Source of the DNA: Microbacterium saperdae | GTDB lineage: Bacteria; Actinomycetota; Actinomycetes; Actinomycetales; Microbacteriaceae | DNA: 64,000 bases | NCBI RefSeq assembly: GCF_006716345.1 | Contig: NZ_VFOX01000001.1 | Coordinates: 620,001-684,000, forward strand | Reading direction: 5' to 3' | Part shown: positions 10,774-19,082 of the stretch, piece by piece | Numbering within the stretch: position 1 is the stretch's first letter | Layout: every line of letters begins with the position of its first letter | Position numbers and translations under genes: made by a program | Notes under the pieces: generated by a model | What the model saw: only the letters and a program-made list of their open reading frames with translations | Told to the model about the DNA's origin: nothing | Database searches by the model: none

Positions 10774-12228
10774 ATGAACACCATCGACGCGGCAGAAGAG
10801 ACCGACGCTCTCACGATCGGGCGCCGCATCCGGCAGCTCCGGACGGCCAGGGGGATGACGCTCGAGGAGCTCGCGTCTGCTGTCGATCGCGCGCCGAGTC
10901 AGATGTCGATGATCGAGACCGGCAAGCGCGAGCCGAAGCTCACGCAGCTGCAGGCGATCGCGCGTGCCCTCGGCGTGACGATCGATGCGCTGCTGGAGGG
11001 GGAACCGTTGGATGAGCGCAGCGCCGTGGAGATCGCCCTCGAACGCGCGATGAAGGGGCAGACGTTCCAGGCGCTCGGCATCGAGCCGTTCCGCATCGCC
11101 AAGAGCCTGCCCACGGATGCGCTGAAGGCGCTGCTGGCCCTGCACGGAGAGATCGATCGCCTCAAGGACGAACGGGCCGCCACCCCCGAGGAGGCTCGGC
11201 GGGCGAACGTCGAGCTGCGCCACCTGATGCGCCGGCAGGACAACCACTTCGCCGATCTCGAGACCACGGCATCGGAGATCCTCACGGCGGTCGGACATTC
11301 GGGCGGACCGCTGACCCAGCGCGCGGCATCCGAGATCGCCGCCTACCTGGGATTCACCCTGCACTACGCCCCCGATCTGCCGCAGACCACGCGCAGTGTC
11401 GCCGACCTGGCGAACGGGCGGCTGTACCTGTCGAGCCAGGTGCAGGCCAAGGGCGACGCGCGCACGGCCGTGCTGCAGGCGCTGTCGAGCCGCATGCTCG
11501 GGCACTCCGAGCCGCGCAGCTACGCGGAGTTCCTGCGCCAGCGGGTCGAGACGAACTATCTCACCGGCGCGCTGCTGATCCCCGAGGCCCATGTCGTGCC
11601 GGCGCTGAAGGAGGCCAAGGCGCGGCGGGCGATCTCGATCGAAGACCTGCGTGACGCCTACTCGGTCTCCTACGAGACCGCAGCGCATCGGTTCACCAAC
11701 CTCGCGACCAGGCACCTCGACATCCCGGTGCACTTCCTCAAGGTGCACGAGTCGGGCACGATCACGAAGGCGTACGAGAACGACGACGTGAACTTCCCCA
11801 CGGACCGTCTGGGTGCGATCGAGGGGCAGATGTGCTGCCGCAAGTGGACCAGCCGTGTCGTGTTCGATGAGGACGACCGCTTCAACCCGTACTACCAGTA
11901 CACCGACACCGGCAACGGCACGTACTGGTGCACCGCGCGCGTGGAGGCCTCGAGCGAAGGTCTGCACTCCCTCAGCGTGGGGGTGCGCTTCGATGACACG
12001 AAGTGGTTCGTGGGGCGGGACACCCCCAACCGCGGAGTCTCGAAGCACTCGGTCGAGGTGTGCTGCCGTCGTGCACCGGCCGAGCTCGAGGAGCGGTGGC
12101 GCGAGCACTCCTGGCCGAACGTGAAGACCCCGCGCACGCTGCTCGCGACCCTGCCGACCGGTGCGTTCCCCGGCGTGGACACGACCGATGTCTACGAGTT
12201 CCTGGAGGCGCACGCTCCGCAGTCCTGA
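10774..12228 (+). CDS. RamB-like XRE regulator of acetate/glyoxylate metabolism
   Basis: The 484-residue protein has an N-terminal XRE HTH ([20 protein letters not shown]...[16 protein letters not shown], about residues 15-55) followed by a long region with an ImmA/IrrE-like and short-chain-fatty-acyl regulator domain ([32 protein letters not shown]). This is the architecture of corynebacterial RamB, which represses aceA and aceB. Divergence from aceA supports that role here. ATG 10774 is chosen because the HTH begins soon after. Confidence 0.88.
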   Translation: MNTIDAAEETDALTIGRRIRQLRTARGMTLEELASAVDRAPSQMSMIETGKREPKLTQLQAIARALGVTIDALLEGEPLDERSAVEIALERAMKGQTFQALGIEPFRIAKSLPTDALKALLALHGEIDRLKDERAATPEEARRANVELRHLMRRQDNHFADLETTASEILTAVGHSGGPLTQRAASEIAAYLGFTLHYAPDLPQTTRSVADLANGRLYLSSQVQAKGDARTAVLQALSSRMLGHSEPRSYAEFLRQRVETNYLTGALLIPEAHVVPALKEAKARRAISIEDLRDAYSVSYETAAHRFTNLATRHLDIPVHFLKVHESGTITKAYENDDVNFPTDRLGAIEGQMCCRKWTSRVVFDEDDRFNPYYQYTDTGNGTYWCTARVEASSEGLHSLSVGVRFDDTKWFVGRDTPNRGVSKHSVEVCCRRAPAELEERWREHSWPNVKTPRTLLATLPTGAFPGVDTTDVYEFLEAHAPQS

Positions 12229-12274
12229 CGTCGACCTGTCGTCCCGTCGCCGCATTTCGTCAAAAAGTAGTTTG

Positions 12275-12302
12275 TTGTTGCTTAGTCAATCTTGACTATG
12301 TT
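12275..12302 (+). promoter_or_regulatory. Promoter with PadR-type operator upstream of the rca transport/lyase operon
   Basis: A -35-like TTGTTG (12275-12280) and a -10-like TATGTT (12297-12302) are separated by 16 bp. The perfect palindrome TAGTCAA-TC-TTGACTA (12283-12298) fills the spacer. The same palindrome, differing only in the two spacer bases, lies at 18143-18158 beside the PadR gene. A repressor bound here would block polymerase. The operator sequence is seen directly; its binding by the PadR protein is inferred. Confidence 0.7.
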
Positions 12303-12347
12303 ACTTTCAACGAGCCATCAACGACGAACGGCCGAGAAGGGACCCCC

Positions 12348-13448
12348 ATGGCTACTTCCTCTGCGGAAACCCGATTCCGCATCACTGCCACCCTGACGTG
12401 CGTTCTCGCTGCCACGCTGACGCTCGGAGCCTGCTCCGCGCAACCAGCCGGCAGCGATACCGCCCCCACGGATGCAGCATCCGACACCTGCCAGCGCAAT
12501 CAGGATGCCGGCAAGATCACCTACATCTCCGGCTACGGCTACTCCGCCAGCGCCGGACAGCTCGATGTGTTCCTCGCCGAGGAGCTGGGCTACTTCGACG
12601 AGCTCTGCCTCGACGTCGAGATCAACGCATCGGGCGCGAACGGCCAGCAGCTCGTGGCCTCGGGTCAGGCGCAGTTCACCGCGCTGGGCTCGGCATCCGA
12701 TGTGATGCTCGCGGCGGCGAACAGCAAGAACCTCACCGCGGTCGCCACCTACGGCACCACCCCGCCGTTCTCCATCTTCGGCAACGAGAAGCTGAAGAGC
12801 CTCAAGGGCCTCGAGGGCGGATCTCTCGGCTACTTCATCAACCTCACCCCGATCGCCTCCGCCATGCTCGACGAGGCCGGAGTCGACGTCTCGAAGGTCG
12901 AGATGGTGAAGATGACGAACTACGACCCGACCGTGGTCGTGCGCGAGCAGGTCGACGCGATCGTCGGCTACGCCTCCAACCAGCCGCAGTCGCTCAAGGC
13001 GCAGGATCTGCCGTTCAGCGAGTTCCTCCCGGCCGACCTCGGCGTGGAGGGCACGTACAACGTGATGGAGGTCAACTCCCGCTTCCTCGACGAGCACCGC
13101 GAGGTCGCCGCCGACTTCATGCGCGCGAGCTTGAAGGCGCTGCAGTACTGCCTCGACGAATCCGACGCCTGCATCGACACGCTCGCGCAGCTCGCGGAGG
13201 ACAACAATCAGGGCGCGGCCTTCCCGCGCGACCAGCTCGCCCGCACGTGGGAGGTGGAATCCGCCTGGGTCCGCGAGAGCGCCGGAGGCAACCCCGGAGT
13301 GCAGACCGCCGAGATGTGGGAGCCCGAGTACGCCCTCGTCGAGAAGTACGGCGACGTCAAGGACCTCCCCGCGATCGAGGACATGATGGACGCCGATCTG
13401 GTCGCCGACCTGTACGACGGCGACGCGCTGATCTGGCCGGCGAAGTGA
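12348..13448 (+). CDS. ABC transporter substrate-binding lipoprotein (NMT1/THI5-like), probable riboflavin binder
   Basis: This 366-residue exported lipoprotein has a signal peptide and lipobox LTLGAC (Cys29). The mature part shows the NMT1/SsuA-like layout: GQLDVFLAEELGYFDELCLDVEI, GANGQQLVASGQAQFTALGSASDVM, and AIVGYASNQPQSL. GAGAAGGG precedes ATG 12348. It heads an operon with an ATPase and a permease, then the riboflavin-cleaving enzyme. NMT1-type proteins bind thiamine precursors, sulfonates, nitrate and, in RibY, riboflavin. The downstream catabolic genes favour riboflavin or a flavin breakdown compound as ligand. Confidence 0.82.
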   Translation: MATSSAETRFRITATLTCVLAATLTLGACSAQPAGSDTAPTDAASDTCQRNQDAGKITYISGYGYSASAGQLDVFLAEELGYFDELCLDVEINASGANGQQLVASGQAQFTALGSASDVMLAAANSKNLTAVATYGTTPPFSIFGNEKLKSLKGLEGGSLGYFINLTPIASAMLDEAGVDVSKVEMVKMTNYDPTVVVREQVDAIVGYASNQPQSLKAQDLPFSEFLPADLGVEGTYNVMEVNSRFLDEHREVAADFMRASLKALQYCLDESDACIDTLAQLAEDNNQGAAFPRDQLARTWEVESAWVRESAGGNPGVQTAEMWEPEYALVEKYGDVKDLPAIEDMMDADLVADLYDGDALIWPAK

Positions 13449-14245
13449 TGTCGGCCGCACAGGGCGCCGGCGTCGAGGTCCGGAACGTCACCAAGACGTT
13501 CGGTGTCGACGGTGCACGGGTGACCGTGCTCGACGATGTGAGCCTGACGATCGGCATGGGTGAGTTCGTGTCGGTGATCGGACCGAGCGGATGCGGCAAG
13601 TCGACCCTGCTCAAGGTCGTCGCCGGACTCATCGACGCCGATTCGGGCAGCGTGACGATCGACGGCGAGAGCGTCGCCGCGGCGTCGAGGGACAAGAAGA
13701 TCGGCCTGGTGCCGCAATCTCCTGCCCTCCTCCCGTGGAAGACGGTGCAGGAGAACGTCGAACTGCCCGTGCGGCTGAACCGCAGGGCGAACGGGGGCCG
13801 CGCCCTGCGCGATCCCCAGGAGCTGCTGTCGACTTTCGGGCTCGGCCAGGCGATGAAGAAGTACCCGGGGCAGCTGTCCGGCGGTATGCAGCAGCGTGCC
13901 GCGATCGCCAGGGCATTCGTGTTCGATCCGGCCATCATGCTGATGGACGAGCCGTTCTCGGCGCTGGACGAGATGAACCGCGATCTGCAGCGGATCGCGC
14001 TGCTGGAGTTCTGGCAGTCGAACCGCAAGGCGGTCATGTTCGTCACCCACTCGGTGCCGGAGGCGATCATGCTCTCGGACCGCATCGTCGTGATGGCCGC
14101 CCACCCCGGGCGCATCGCGGCGGTGATCGATGTGAACCTGCCGCGGCCGCGTACCGAGCAGGCGTACGCGACAGACGAGTTCCGCGAACTGGAAGCAGTC
14201 GTGCGCACCACCCTGCGCGCGCAGACGGAGAAGGCCCATGTCTGA
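13448..14245 (+). CDS. ABC transporter ATPase (TauB/SsuB/RibX-partner type)
   Basis: The 265-residue ATPase energises uptake together with the flanking binding protein and permease. It has Walker A GPSGCGKST at 45-53, the Q-loop LVPQSPALLPWKTVQENV, ABC signature LSGGMQQR, Walker B IMLMDEPFSALDEM and the switch His in FVTHSVPEA. The PWKTVQENV block is typical of the taurine/nitrate/thiamine-precursor family. ATG 13448 overlaps the upstream stop, so translation is coupled; GTG 13445 is an in-frame alternative. Confidence 0.9.
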   Translation: MSAAQGAGVEVRNVTKTFGVDGARVTVLDDVSLTIGMGEFVSVIGPSGCGKSTLLKVVAGLIDADSGSVTIDGESVAAASRDKKIGLVPQSPALLPWKTVQENVELPVRLNRRANGGRALRDPQELLSTFGLGQAMKKYPGQLSGGMQQRAAIARAFVFDPAIMLMDEPFSALDEMNRDLQRIALLEFWQSNRKAVMFVTHSVPEAIMLSDRIVVMAAHPGRIAAVIDVNLPRPRTEQAYATDEFRELEAVVRTTLRAQTEKAHV

Positions 14246-15089
14246 GATGACGATCCGCGACACGACGGCGACCCTCGCCACCGCGCGACTGCGTGCGGGT
14301 GCGCGACGCGGCGGGATCCCGCCGTGGTTGCGCTGGGGCTCCTGGGTCCCGACCCTGATCACCTTCGTGATCGCCGCGACGCTGTGGCAGGTCGTGGCCT
14401 GGACCAACCCGTACGTGCTCCCGACGTTGGAGGCGATCGGCGGCAGCCTGGTCGACGATGCCGGCATGTACTGGTCGAACTTCCTGGTCACGCTGCTCGA
14501 GGTCGTGGTCGGCGCCTCCGCCGGCATCCTCGCCGGCTTCGTGCTCGCGGTCGTCATGGCGGAGTTCCAGATCATCGAGCGCGCGGTGATGCCGCTGGTC
14601 ATCATCGTGATGGTGACGCCGATCGTGGCGATCGCCCCTGCACTCGTCGTGGCGTTCGGCTTCGGCATGGTACCGAAGTTCATCGTCACCGGTCTCGTGG
14701 TGTTCTTCCCGATGCTCGTGAACTCCCTGGCGGGACTCCGCGATGTCGACCAGCGCGCGCTCGACGTGTTCAAGACGCTGCACGCCTCGCGCTGGGAGAT
14801 CTTCCGCGAGCTGCGCTTCCCCGGCAGCATGCCGTACGTCTTCGCGGGTCTCCGCATCGCGCTGCCGCTGGCCGTCGTCGGCGCCGCGGTCGCGGAGTTC
14901 GTGGCGGCCGGACAGCAGGCCGGACTCGGCTCGCTCGTGACGACCTCGGCCGCACAGGCCAACCTCCCCGTCACGTGGGCCAGCATCGCCCTGCTGTGCC
15001 TGCTCGGCGTGCTCCTGATCATCCTCCTCGCGATCGTGCGCAAGCGCGTGCTGTGGTGGAGCGACGGCGAGGTCACGGCGAAGGGCTGA
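14238..15089 (+). CDS. ABC transporter permease (TauC/SsuC type)
   Basis: This 283-residue inner-membrane permease has about six hydrophobic segments. The EAA loop is visible as DVFKTLHASRWEIFRELRFPGSMPYVFAGLRIALPLAVVGAAVAEF, the standard ATPase-docking element. It overlaps the ATPase gene by 8 bp, completing a one-SBP, one-ATPase, one-permease importer. The N-terminal 30 residues are cytoplasmic and arginine-rich. Substrate assignment to riboflavin rests on operon context, not on the permease itself. Confidence 0.9.
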   Translation: MSEMTIRDTTATLATARLRAGARRGGIPPWLRWGSWVPTLITFVIAATLWQVVAWTNPYVLPTLEAIGGSLVDDAGMYWSNFLVTLLEVVVGASAGILAGFVLAVVMAEFQIIERAVMPLVIIVMVTPIVAIAPALVVAFGFGMVPKFIVTGLVVFFPMLVNSLAGLRDVDQRALDVFKTLHASRWEIFRELRFPGSMPYVFAGLRIALPLAVVGAAVAEFVAAGQQAGLGSLVTTSAAQANLPVTWASIALLCLLGVLLIILLAIVRKRVLWWSDGEVTAKG

Positions 15090-15102
15090 CGAACCCCTGT
15101 AT

Positions 15103-15132
15103 CCCGGGGCGGGAACCCCCGCCCGCCCCGGG
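15103..15132 (+). terminator. Strong hairpin between transporter genes and rcaE
   Basis: An 11-bp perfect stem (CCCGGGGCGGG / CCCGCCCCGGG) with an 8-nt loop lies in the 108-bp gap between the permease and rcaE. There is no T-tract. It may act as a partial terminator or an RNA stabiliser that sets the ratio of transporter to enzyme. Confidence 0.55.
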
Positions 15133-15197
15133 GTTCCTCCGGCGCGCCCTGCGCCCGTGGAAGACGACAAGATCCACCCACAAGGAAGGCACCGCAC

Positions 15198-16577
15198 ATG
15201 ACCGATCAGAACAGCGTCAAGCAGCTGCGTCTCGGCCTCTTCGAGAACGCCCAGGCGAACGACTCCGGCACCGCGACCTGGCGTCACCCCGACAACAAGC
15301 GGTACCTCTTCGACAAGTTCGAGTACTGGCGCGACACCGCCCGCATGGTCGAGGACGCCGGTTTCGACTTCCTCTTCCTCGCGGACGCCTGGGGCTGGGC
15401 CGACGTCGCCGGCGAACGCCCCGACATCTGCTCGGTCGAGGGTCTGGATCTGCCACGCCTCGACCCCGCGATCATCCTCGGCGCGCTGATCCCCGAGACC
15501 AGCCGCCTCGGTCTGGTCGCGACCGGATCGACCCTGCTCGAGCCGCCGTACGCGTTCGCGCGTCGGATGGCGACCCTCGACATCCTCTCCGGCGGACGCA
15601 TCGGCTGGAACGTCGTGACCACGGGGACGGCCGACACCGCGGTGCAGGGGTTCGGAGTCCCCATGGTGGGTCACGACGAGCGCTACCTCATGGCCGACGA
15701 CTTCATGCAGGTCGTCTACAAGCTGTGGGAGCAGGCCTGGGAGGAGGGGGCGCTCGAACGGGACAAGTCCGGGCGCTTCGCGGATCCGTCCAAGGTGCAC
15801 CGCATCGCCCACGACGGACCGTACTTCCGCTCCCACGGGTACGGCAACACCTCGCGCTCGCCGCAGGGTACCCCGGTGCTCTTCCAGGCCGGAGCGTCAC
15901 CCGCGGGCCGCGAATTCGGTGGCAAGCACGGCGAGGCGATCTTCGTGGGCAGCGGCTCGGTGGAGCAGCTGCGTGCGCACTCGACCGCGATCCGCGAAGA
16001 GGCCGTGAAGAACGGTCGTGCCGCGTCCGACGTCAAGATCATGTCGGCGTTCGCCGCGATCGTCGGCAGCACGGAGGAGGAGGCGCAGCGCAAGTACGCT
16101 GAGGTCTCCGACGCGCAGAACCCCGACGTCACGGTCGCCTCCTACGCCTGGTTCACCGGGCTCGACCTGTCGGCGTACGCACCGAGCACCCCGATGGCCG
16201 AGCTGAGCACCGAGCTGTCGCAGACGCAGGTCGCCCGTTTCGCCGACAAGACGGTCGGCGACGTGCTCGGCGACTGGCACGCGCACGGTGTCGGCGCCCG
16301 GCCGATCGTCGGCACCCCCGAGCAGGTGGCGGACCGGATGATCGAGCTCGCCGATGGCGCCGACCTCGACGGATTCCTGTTCGCCCCCGTCATCCCGCCG
16401 GCATCCACGGTCGACTTCATCGAGCACGTGCTGCCGATCCTCAAGCAGCGCGGCGCGATCGTCGACCCGCCGGCCGAGCCGCAGAGCCTTCGGGAGCGGC
16501 TGATGGGCACTCCGACCCCGGCGCTGGCCGACACCCACACCGGATCGCAGTACCGCCGGACGATGTCGCGTGTCTGA
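15198..16577 (+). CDS. rcaE: Flavin-dependent riboflavin lyase/hydrolase RcaE (NtaA/SnaA/DszA family)
   Basis: RcaE of Microbacterium maritypicum uses FMNH2 and oxygen to cleave riboflavin into lumichrome and D-ribose. This 459-residue protein has the NtaA/SnaA/DszA TIM-barrel hallmarks: LRLGLFENAQAND at the start, AGFDFLFLADAWGWADV, DPAIILGALIPETSRLGLVATGSTLLEPPY, DILSGGRIGWNVVTT and PVLFQAGASPAGREF. The family also contains nitrilotriacetate and sulfone monooxygenases, so family alone does not fix the substrate. The adjacent ribokinase, flavin reductase and stand-alone riboflavin kinase make the riboflavin assignment strong. AAGGAAGG precedes ATG 15198. Confidence 0.85.
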   Translation: MTDQNSVKQLRLGLFENAQANDSGTATWRHPDNKRYLFDKFEYWRDTARMVEDAGFDFLFLADAWGWADVAGERPDICSVEGLDLPRLDPAIILGALIPETSRLGLVATGSTLLEPPYAFARRMATLDILSGGRIGWNVVTTGTADTAVQGFGVPMVGHDERYLMADDFMQVVYKLWEQAWEEGALERDKSGRFADPSKVHRIAHDGPYFRSHGYGNTSRSPQGTPVLFQAGASPAGREFGGKHGEAIFVGSGSVEQLRAHSTAIREEAVKNGRAASDVKIMSAFAAIVGSTEEEAQRKYAEVSDAQNPDVTVASYAWFTGLDLSAYAPSTPMAELSTELSQTQVARFADKTVGDVLGDWHAHGVGARPIVGTPEQVADRMIELADGADLDGFLFAPVIPPASTVDFIEHVLPILKQRGAIVDPPAEPQSLRERLMGTPTPALADTHTGSQYRRTMSRV

Positions 16578-17454
16578 CACCCTCTCGGGCGTCGCCGTGG
16601 TGGGGAGCGCGAACCTCGACCTCGTCGTCGAGGTCTCGCGCCCTCCCCACGTCGGCGAGACCCTGCTCGGGCATGCGGGTGGCCGCTACGCCGGAGGCAA
16701 GGGTCTCAATCAGGCGGTCGCCGCCGCACGCAGCGGCGCTCCCACCCGGTTCTGCGCCGTGGTCGGTCAGGATGAGGCGGGCGACGAGCTCCAGCGCACG
16801 CTGACGGATGCCGGTGTCGCCGGAGTGCTGCGGCGCACCGAGGCCGCGCCCACCGGGATCGCCCACGTGCTGGCGTTGGACGACGGCGACAACAGCATCA
16901 TCGTCGCCGCCGGAGCGAACGCCGAGCTCGGCGCCCGTGATGCCGTCGACGGTGTCGCGGGCGCCGCGGTCGTGCTGGCGCAGCTGGAGGTGCCGGTTCC
17001 CAGCGTCGCTGCGGCCCTGCGTGCCGCACGGGAGTGGGGCGCGCTCACGCTGCTGAATGCGGCACCGGCCGCGGCCGCGGCCCTGGACCTGCTTCCCGAC
17101 GTCGACATCCTCATCGTGAACGAGACGGAGTGCGCGGAGCTCGGCGGTGTCGAACGCCTGCACGCGGCCGGCGCCGCGCAGATCGTACTGACCCGCGGAG
17201 CCGGGGGAGTGACCCTGCACCGCATCGGCGCTGAGCCGCTGTATGTCACGGCGTTCCGCATCGATCCTGTCGACACGACGGGCGCCGGCGATGCCTTCTG
17301 CGGGGCGTTCGCCGCGGCGCTCGCCGGCGGGGACGACATCGGCGATGCGCTCGATCGCGCCTGCGCGGCCGGTGCGATCGTCGCGCAGCATCGCGGCGCC
17401 AACACCGCAGCGCTCAGCGCTGCGGCGATCACGGAGCTGGTCGCGACGCGCTGA
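16570..17454 (+). CDS. rcaD: Ribokinase RcaD (PfkB family)
   Basis: The enzyme phosphorylates D-ribose to ribose-5-phosphate, here probably the ribose freed from riboflavin. The 294-residue PfkB protein has VVGSANLDLVVEVSRPPHVGETL, GGRYAGGKGLNQAVAAARSG, and the anion-hole/catalytic motif DTTGAGDAFCGAF near 235-247 with the general-base Asp in GAGD. Its start overlaps the rcaE stop by 8 bp, so production is coupled to the lyase. A general ribose-scavenging role is possible, but no ribose transporter is nearby. Confidence 0.88.
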   Translation: MSDTLSGVAVVGSANLDLVVEVSRPPHVGETLLGHAGGRYAGGKGLNQAVAAARSGAPTRFCAVVGQDEAGDELQRTLTDAGVAGVLRRTEAAPTGIAHVLALDDGDNSIIVAAGANAELGARDAVDGVAGAAVVLAQLEVPVPSVAAALRAAREWGALTLLNAAPAAAAALDLLPDVDILIVNETECAELGGVERLHAAGAAQIVLTRGAGGVTLHRIGAEPLYVTAFRIDPVDTTGAGDAFCGAFAAALAGGDDIGDALDRACAAGAIVAQHRGANTAALSAAAITELVATR

Positions 17455-17478
17455 CCGGGTGACCGGCGGACCCCATGC

Positions 17479-18072
17479 CTACTCGGACGATGCGGCGGTT
17501 TCCGCGACCGCCTCGCCGGCGAACACGTACTCGCCGTCGCGGAGGCGCCCGAGCAGGTCGAGCAGCCACTGCTTCTCGGCCGTGAGGCGTGCGGTGGAGA
17601 GGTCGAAGATCTCGCGGACGTACTTCGGCGTGGTCTCGGAGCGCAGCGTGTCCTGCACATCGAACCCGTTCTGGCTGATGATCGCGTCGCTCTTGATGAG
17701 GCGGTGCTCGAGGCCGGCGATCACCTCCTGACGGCTCAGCACGAACATGAACGAGGCCACCGTCATGATGGCCTGCGTGTCGAAGGCGGCGACGTTCCAG
17801 AGGTTCTCGCGCAGCATCCGCTGCAATTCGACCTCTCCCGCCGGCGTGATGCTGTAGGTCGTGCGGGCCGGGCGCTTGCCCTCTGTCTCGGTGCCGCTCT
17901 CGGCGATATAGCCGTCGACCTCGAGCGCGCGCAGGGCGTTGTAGATGGACCCGGGCTGGATGTGCGCCCACTCGTCGACGTGCCACGTCATCAGCTCGCG
18001 GCGGAGGAAGTACCCGTGCACGGGCTGGAACTGCTTCACGGCGCCGAGGACGACGAGGCGGGTGGTCGACAT
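17479..18072 (-). CDS. PadR family transcriptional regulator, probable repressor of the rca locus
   Basis: This 197-residue protein has the PadR winged HTH: VVLGAVKQFQPVHGYFLRREL...IQPGSIYNALRALEVDGYI, about residues 8-58, followed by the wing KRPARTTYSITPAGE. The C-terminal Vir-like helical domain is for dimerisation. It is convergent with the transporter-lyase-ribokinase operon and divergent from the flavin reductase. Two copies of one 16-bp palindrome occur exactly at the two rca promoters. Family members such as LmrR bind flat aromatic ligands, so a flavin or lumichrome inducer is plausible. By gene order this would be rcaC. Confidence 0.85.
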   Translation of the reverse strand: MSTTRLVVLGAVKQFQPVHGYFLRRELMTWHVDEWAHIQPGSIYNALRALEVDGYIAESGTETEGKRPARTTYSITPAGEVELQRMLRENLWNVAAFDTQAIMTVASFMFVLSRQEVIAGLEHRLIKSDAIISQNGFDVQDTLRSETTPKYVREIFDLSTARLTAEKQWLLDLLGRLRDGEYVFAGEAVAETAASSE

Positions 18073-18107
18073 GCCCTCATGCTAACGGCTGGTGTCCTAA
18101 GTCGTGG

Positions 18108-18158
18108 TTGTTTGCATGGTCAAACTTGCCTATGATCAGAACTAGTCAAAGTTGACTA
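18108..18158 (+). promoter_or_regulatory. rcaB promoter with two PadR-type operators
   Basis: TTGTTT (18108-18113) and TATGAT (18131-18136) with 17-bp spacing form a good promoter. The imperfect operator TGGTCAA-AC-TTGCCTA (18117-18132) fills the spacer. The perfect operator TAGTCAA-AG-TTGACTA (18143-18158) covers the expected start of transcription. The PadR gene starts at 18072 in the opposite direction, so autoregulation is likely. Confidence 0.72.
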
Positions 18159-18174
18159 ACGAAAGGATGCAGAA

Positions 18175-18687
18175 ATGACGACTGCCGCGACTGAGACCCT
18201 GCCCAGGGATCGTGCCCTCCGCCGTGCCTTCTCGGTGTACCCGACCGGTGTCGTCGCCCTCGCCGCCGAGGTCGACGGGCGAGCGGTGGGGATGGCTGTC
18301 AACTCCTTCACCTCGATCTCGCTCGAGCCCGCGCTCGTGGCGATCAGCGCCGCGCGCACCTCGAAGACCTGGCCGGTCCTGCGTGCCGTGCCCGAACTGG
18401 GCATGAGCGTGCTCGCCGCGCATCACGAACCGCTCAGTCGACTGCTCTCCTCGCGGGAGGACGACCGCTTCGGCACCCACGGCTGGCACCGCAGCGAGCA
18501 CGGCGCAGTGCTCGTGCAGGACGCGGCACTGTGGCTCACCTGCCGCCTGCACAGCACCTTCGACGGCGGAGACCATGAGGTCGCGCTCTACGAGATCGTC
18601 GACATCACGGTGTTCGACGACGTCGAGCCGTTGGTCTTCCAGCAGAGTCGCTACCGCGCGATCGCGGCATCCGAACTTCCGGGGTGA
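18175..18687 (+). CDS. rcaB: Flavin reductase RcaB
   Basis: The enzyme reduces flavin with NAD(P)H and hands FMNH2 to the two-component flavoenzyme RcaE. The 170-residue flavin-reductase-like domain shows FSVYPTGVVALAAEVDGRAVGMAVNSFTSISLEPALVAISAARTSKTWPVL and EVALYEIVDITVF, the split-barrel FMN-binding signature of HpaC/NtaB-type reductases. GAAAGGA lies before ATG 18175. It is separated from rcaE by the PadR gene and transcribed from its own operator-bearing promoter. Confidence 0.9.
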   Translation: MTTAATETLPRDRALRRAFSVYPTGVVALAAEVDGRAVGMAVNSFTSISLEPALVAISAARTSKTWPVLRAVPELGMSVLAAHHEPLSRLLSSREDDRFGTHGWHRSEHGAVLVQDAALWLTCRLHSTFDGGDHEVALYEIVDITVFDDVEPLVFQQSRYRAIAASELPG

Positions 18688-19073
18688 ACGCTCCGGTTCC
18701 GCGGGTGCTGCGCGGCGAGGTCGTGCCCGGCGACGGTCGCGGCCGCGTCCTGGGCTTTCCGACCGCGAACCTCCGGTGCGGGGACAGCCCGTTGCCGGAG
18801 GACGGGATCTACGCCGCGTGGGTGCGGATCGACGATGAGCTGCCCGCCTATCGCGGCACGGTGAGCGTCGGCACGAACCCCACATTCGCCGGTGAGCGCG
18901 AGCGTCGTGTCGAGGTGCACCTGCACGCGGTCGACGTCGACCTGTACGGGCGCGCTCTCGAGGTGGAGCTCGTCGCCTATCTGCGTCCGACGCTCTGCTT
19001 CGCCGACGCGGATGCGCTCATCGCGCAGTCGGCGCTCGACGTCGCTGACAGCGATGCTGCTCTCGGGCGCTGA
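18684..19073 (+). CDS. rcaA: Stand-alone riboflavin kinase RcaA
   Basis: The 129-residue protein is only the riboflavin-kinase domain that normally forms the C-terminal half of bifunctional RibF; the FAD synthetase half is absent. Visible motifs are GRGRVLGFPTANL at 18-30, GIYAAWV at 41-47, GTNPTF at 63-68, the catalytic Glu in RRVEVHL (E77), LYGRALEVELVAYLRP. GTG 18684 overlaps the rcaB stop. It would convert incoming riboflavin to FMN, the cofactor needed by RcaB and RcaE. A housekeeping RibF should exist elsewhere in the genome. Confidence 0.88.
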   Translation: MNAPVPRVLRGEVVPGDGRGRVLGFPTANLRCGDSPLPEDGIYAAWVRIDDELPAYRGTVSVGTNPTFAGERERRVEVHLHAVDVDLYGRALEVELVAYLRPTLCFADADALIAQSALDVADSDAALGR

Positions 19074-19082
19074 CGACGACGG

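Noticed and set aside
12229..12347. Possible FMN riboswitch upstream of the flavin-related operon
   Set aside because: The gap is only 119 bp and lacks the conserved RFN element blocks. Palindromic protein operators explain the region better.
12318..13460. A 380-codon minus-strand frame over the binding-protein gene
   Set aside because: The plus strand encodes a clear lipoprotein with lipobox and family motifs. The minus frame is an antisense shadow.
12348..17454. Reading the transporter plus flavoenzyme as a sulfonate or nitrilotriacetate utilisation operon
   Set aside because: The transporter and enzyme families allow it, but ribokinase and stand-alone riboflavin kinase have no role there and fit riboflavin cleavage.
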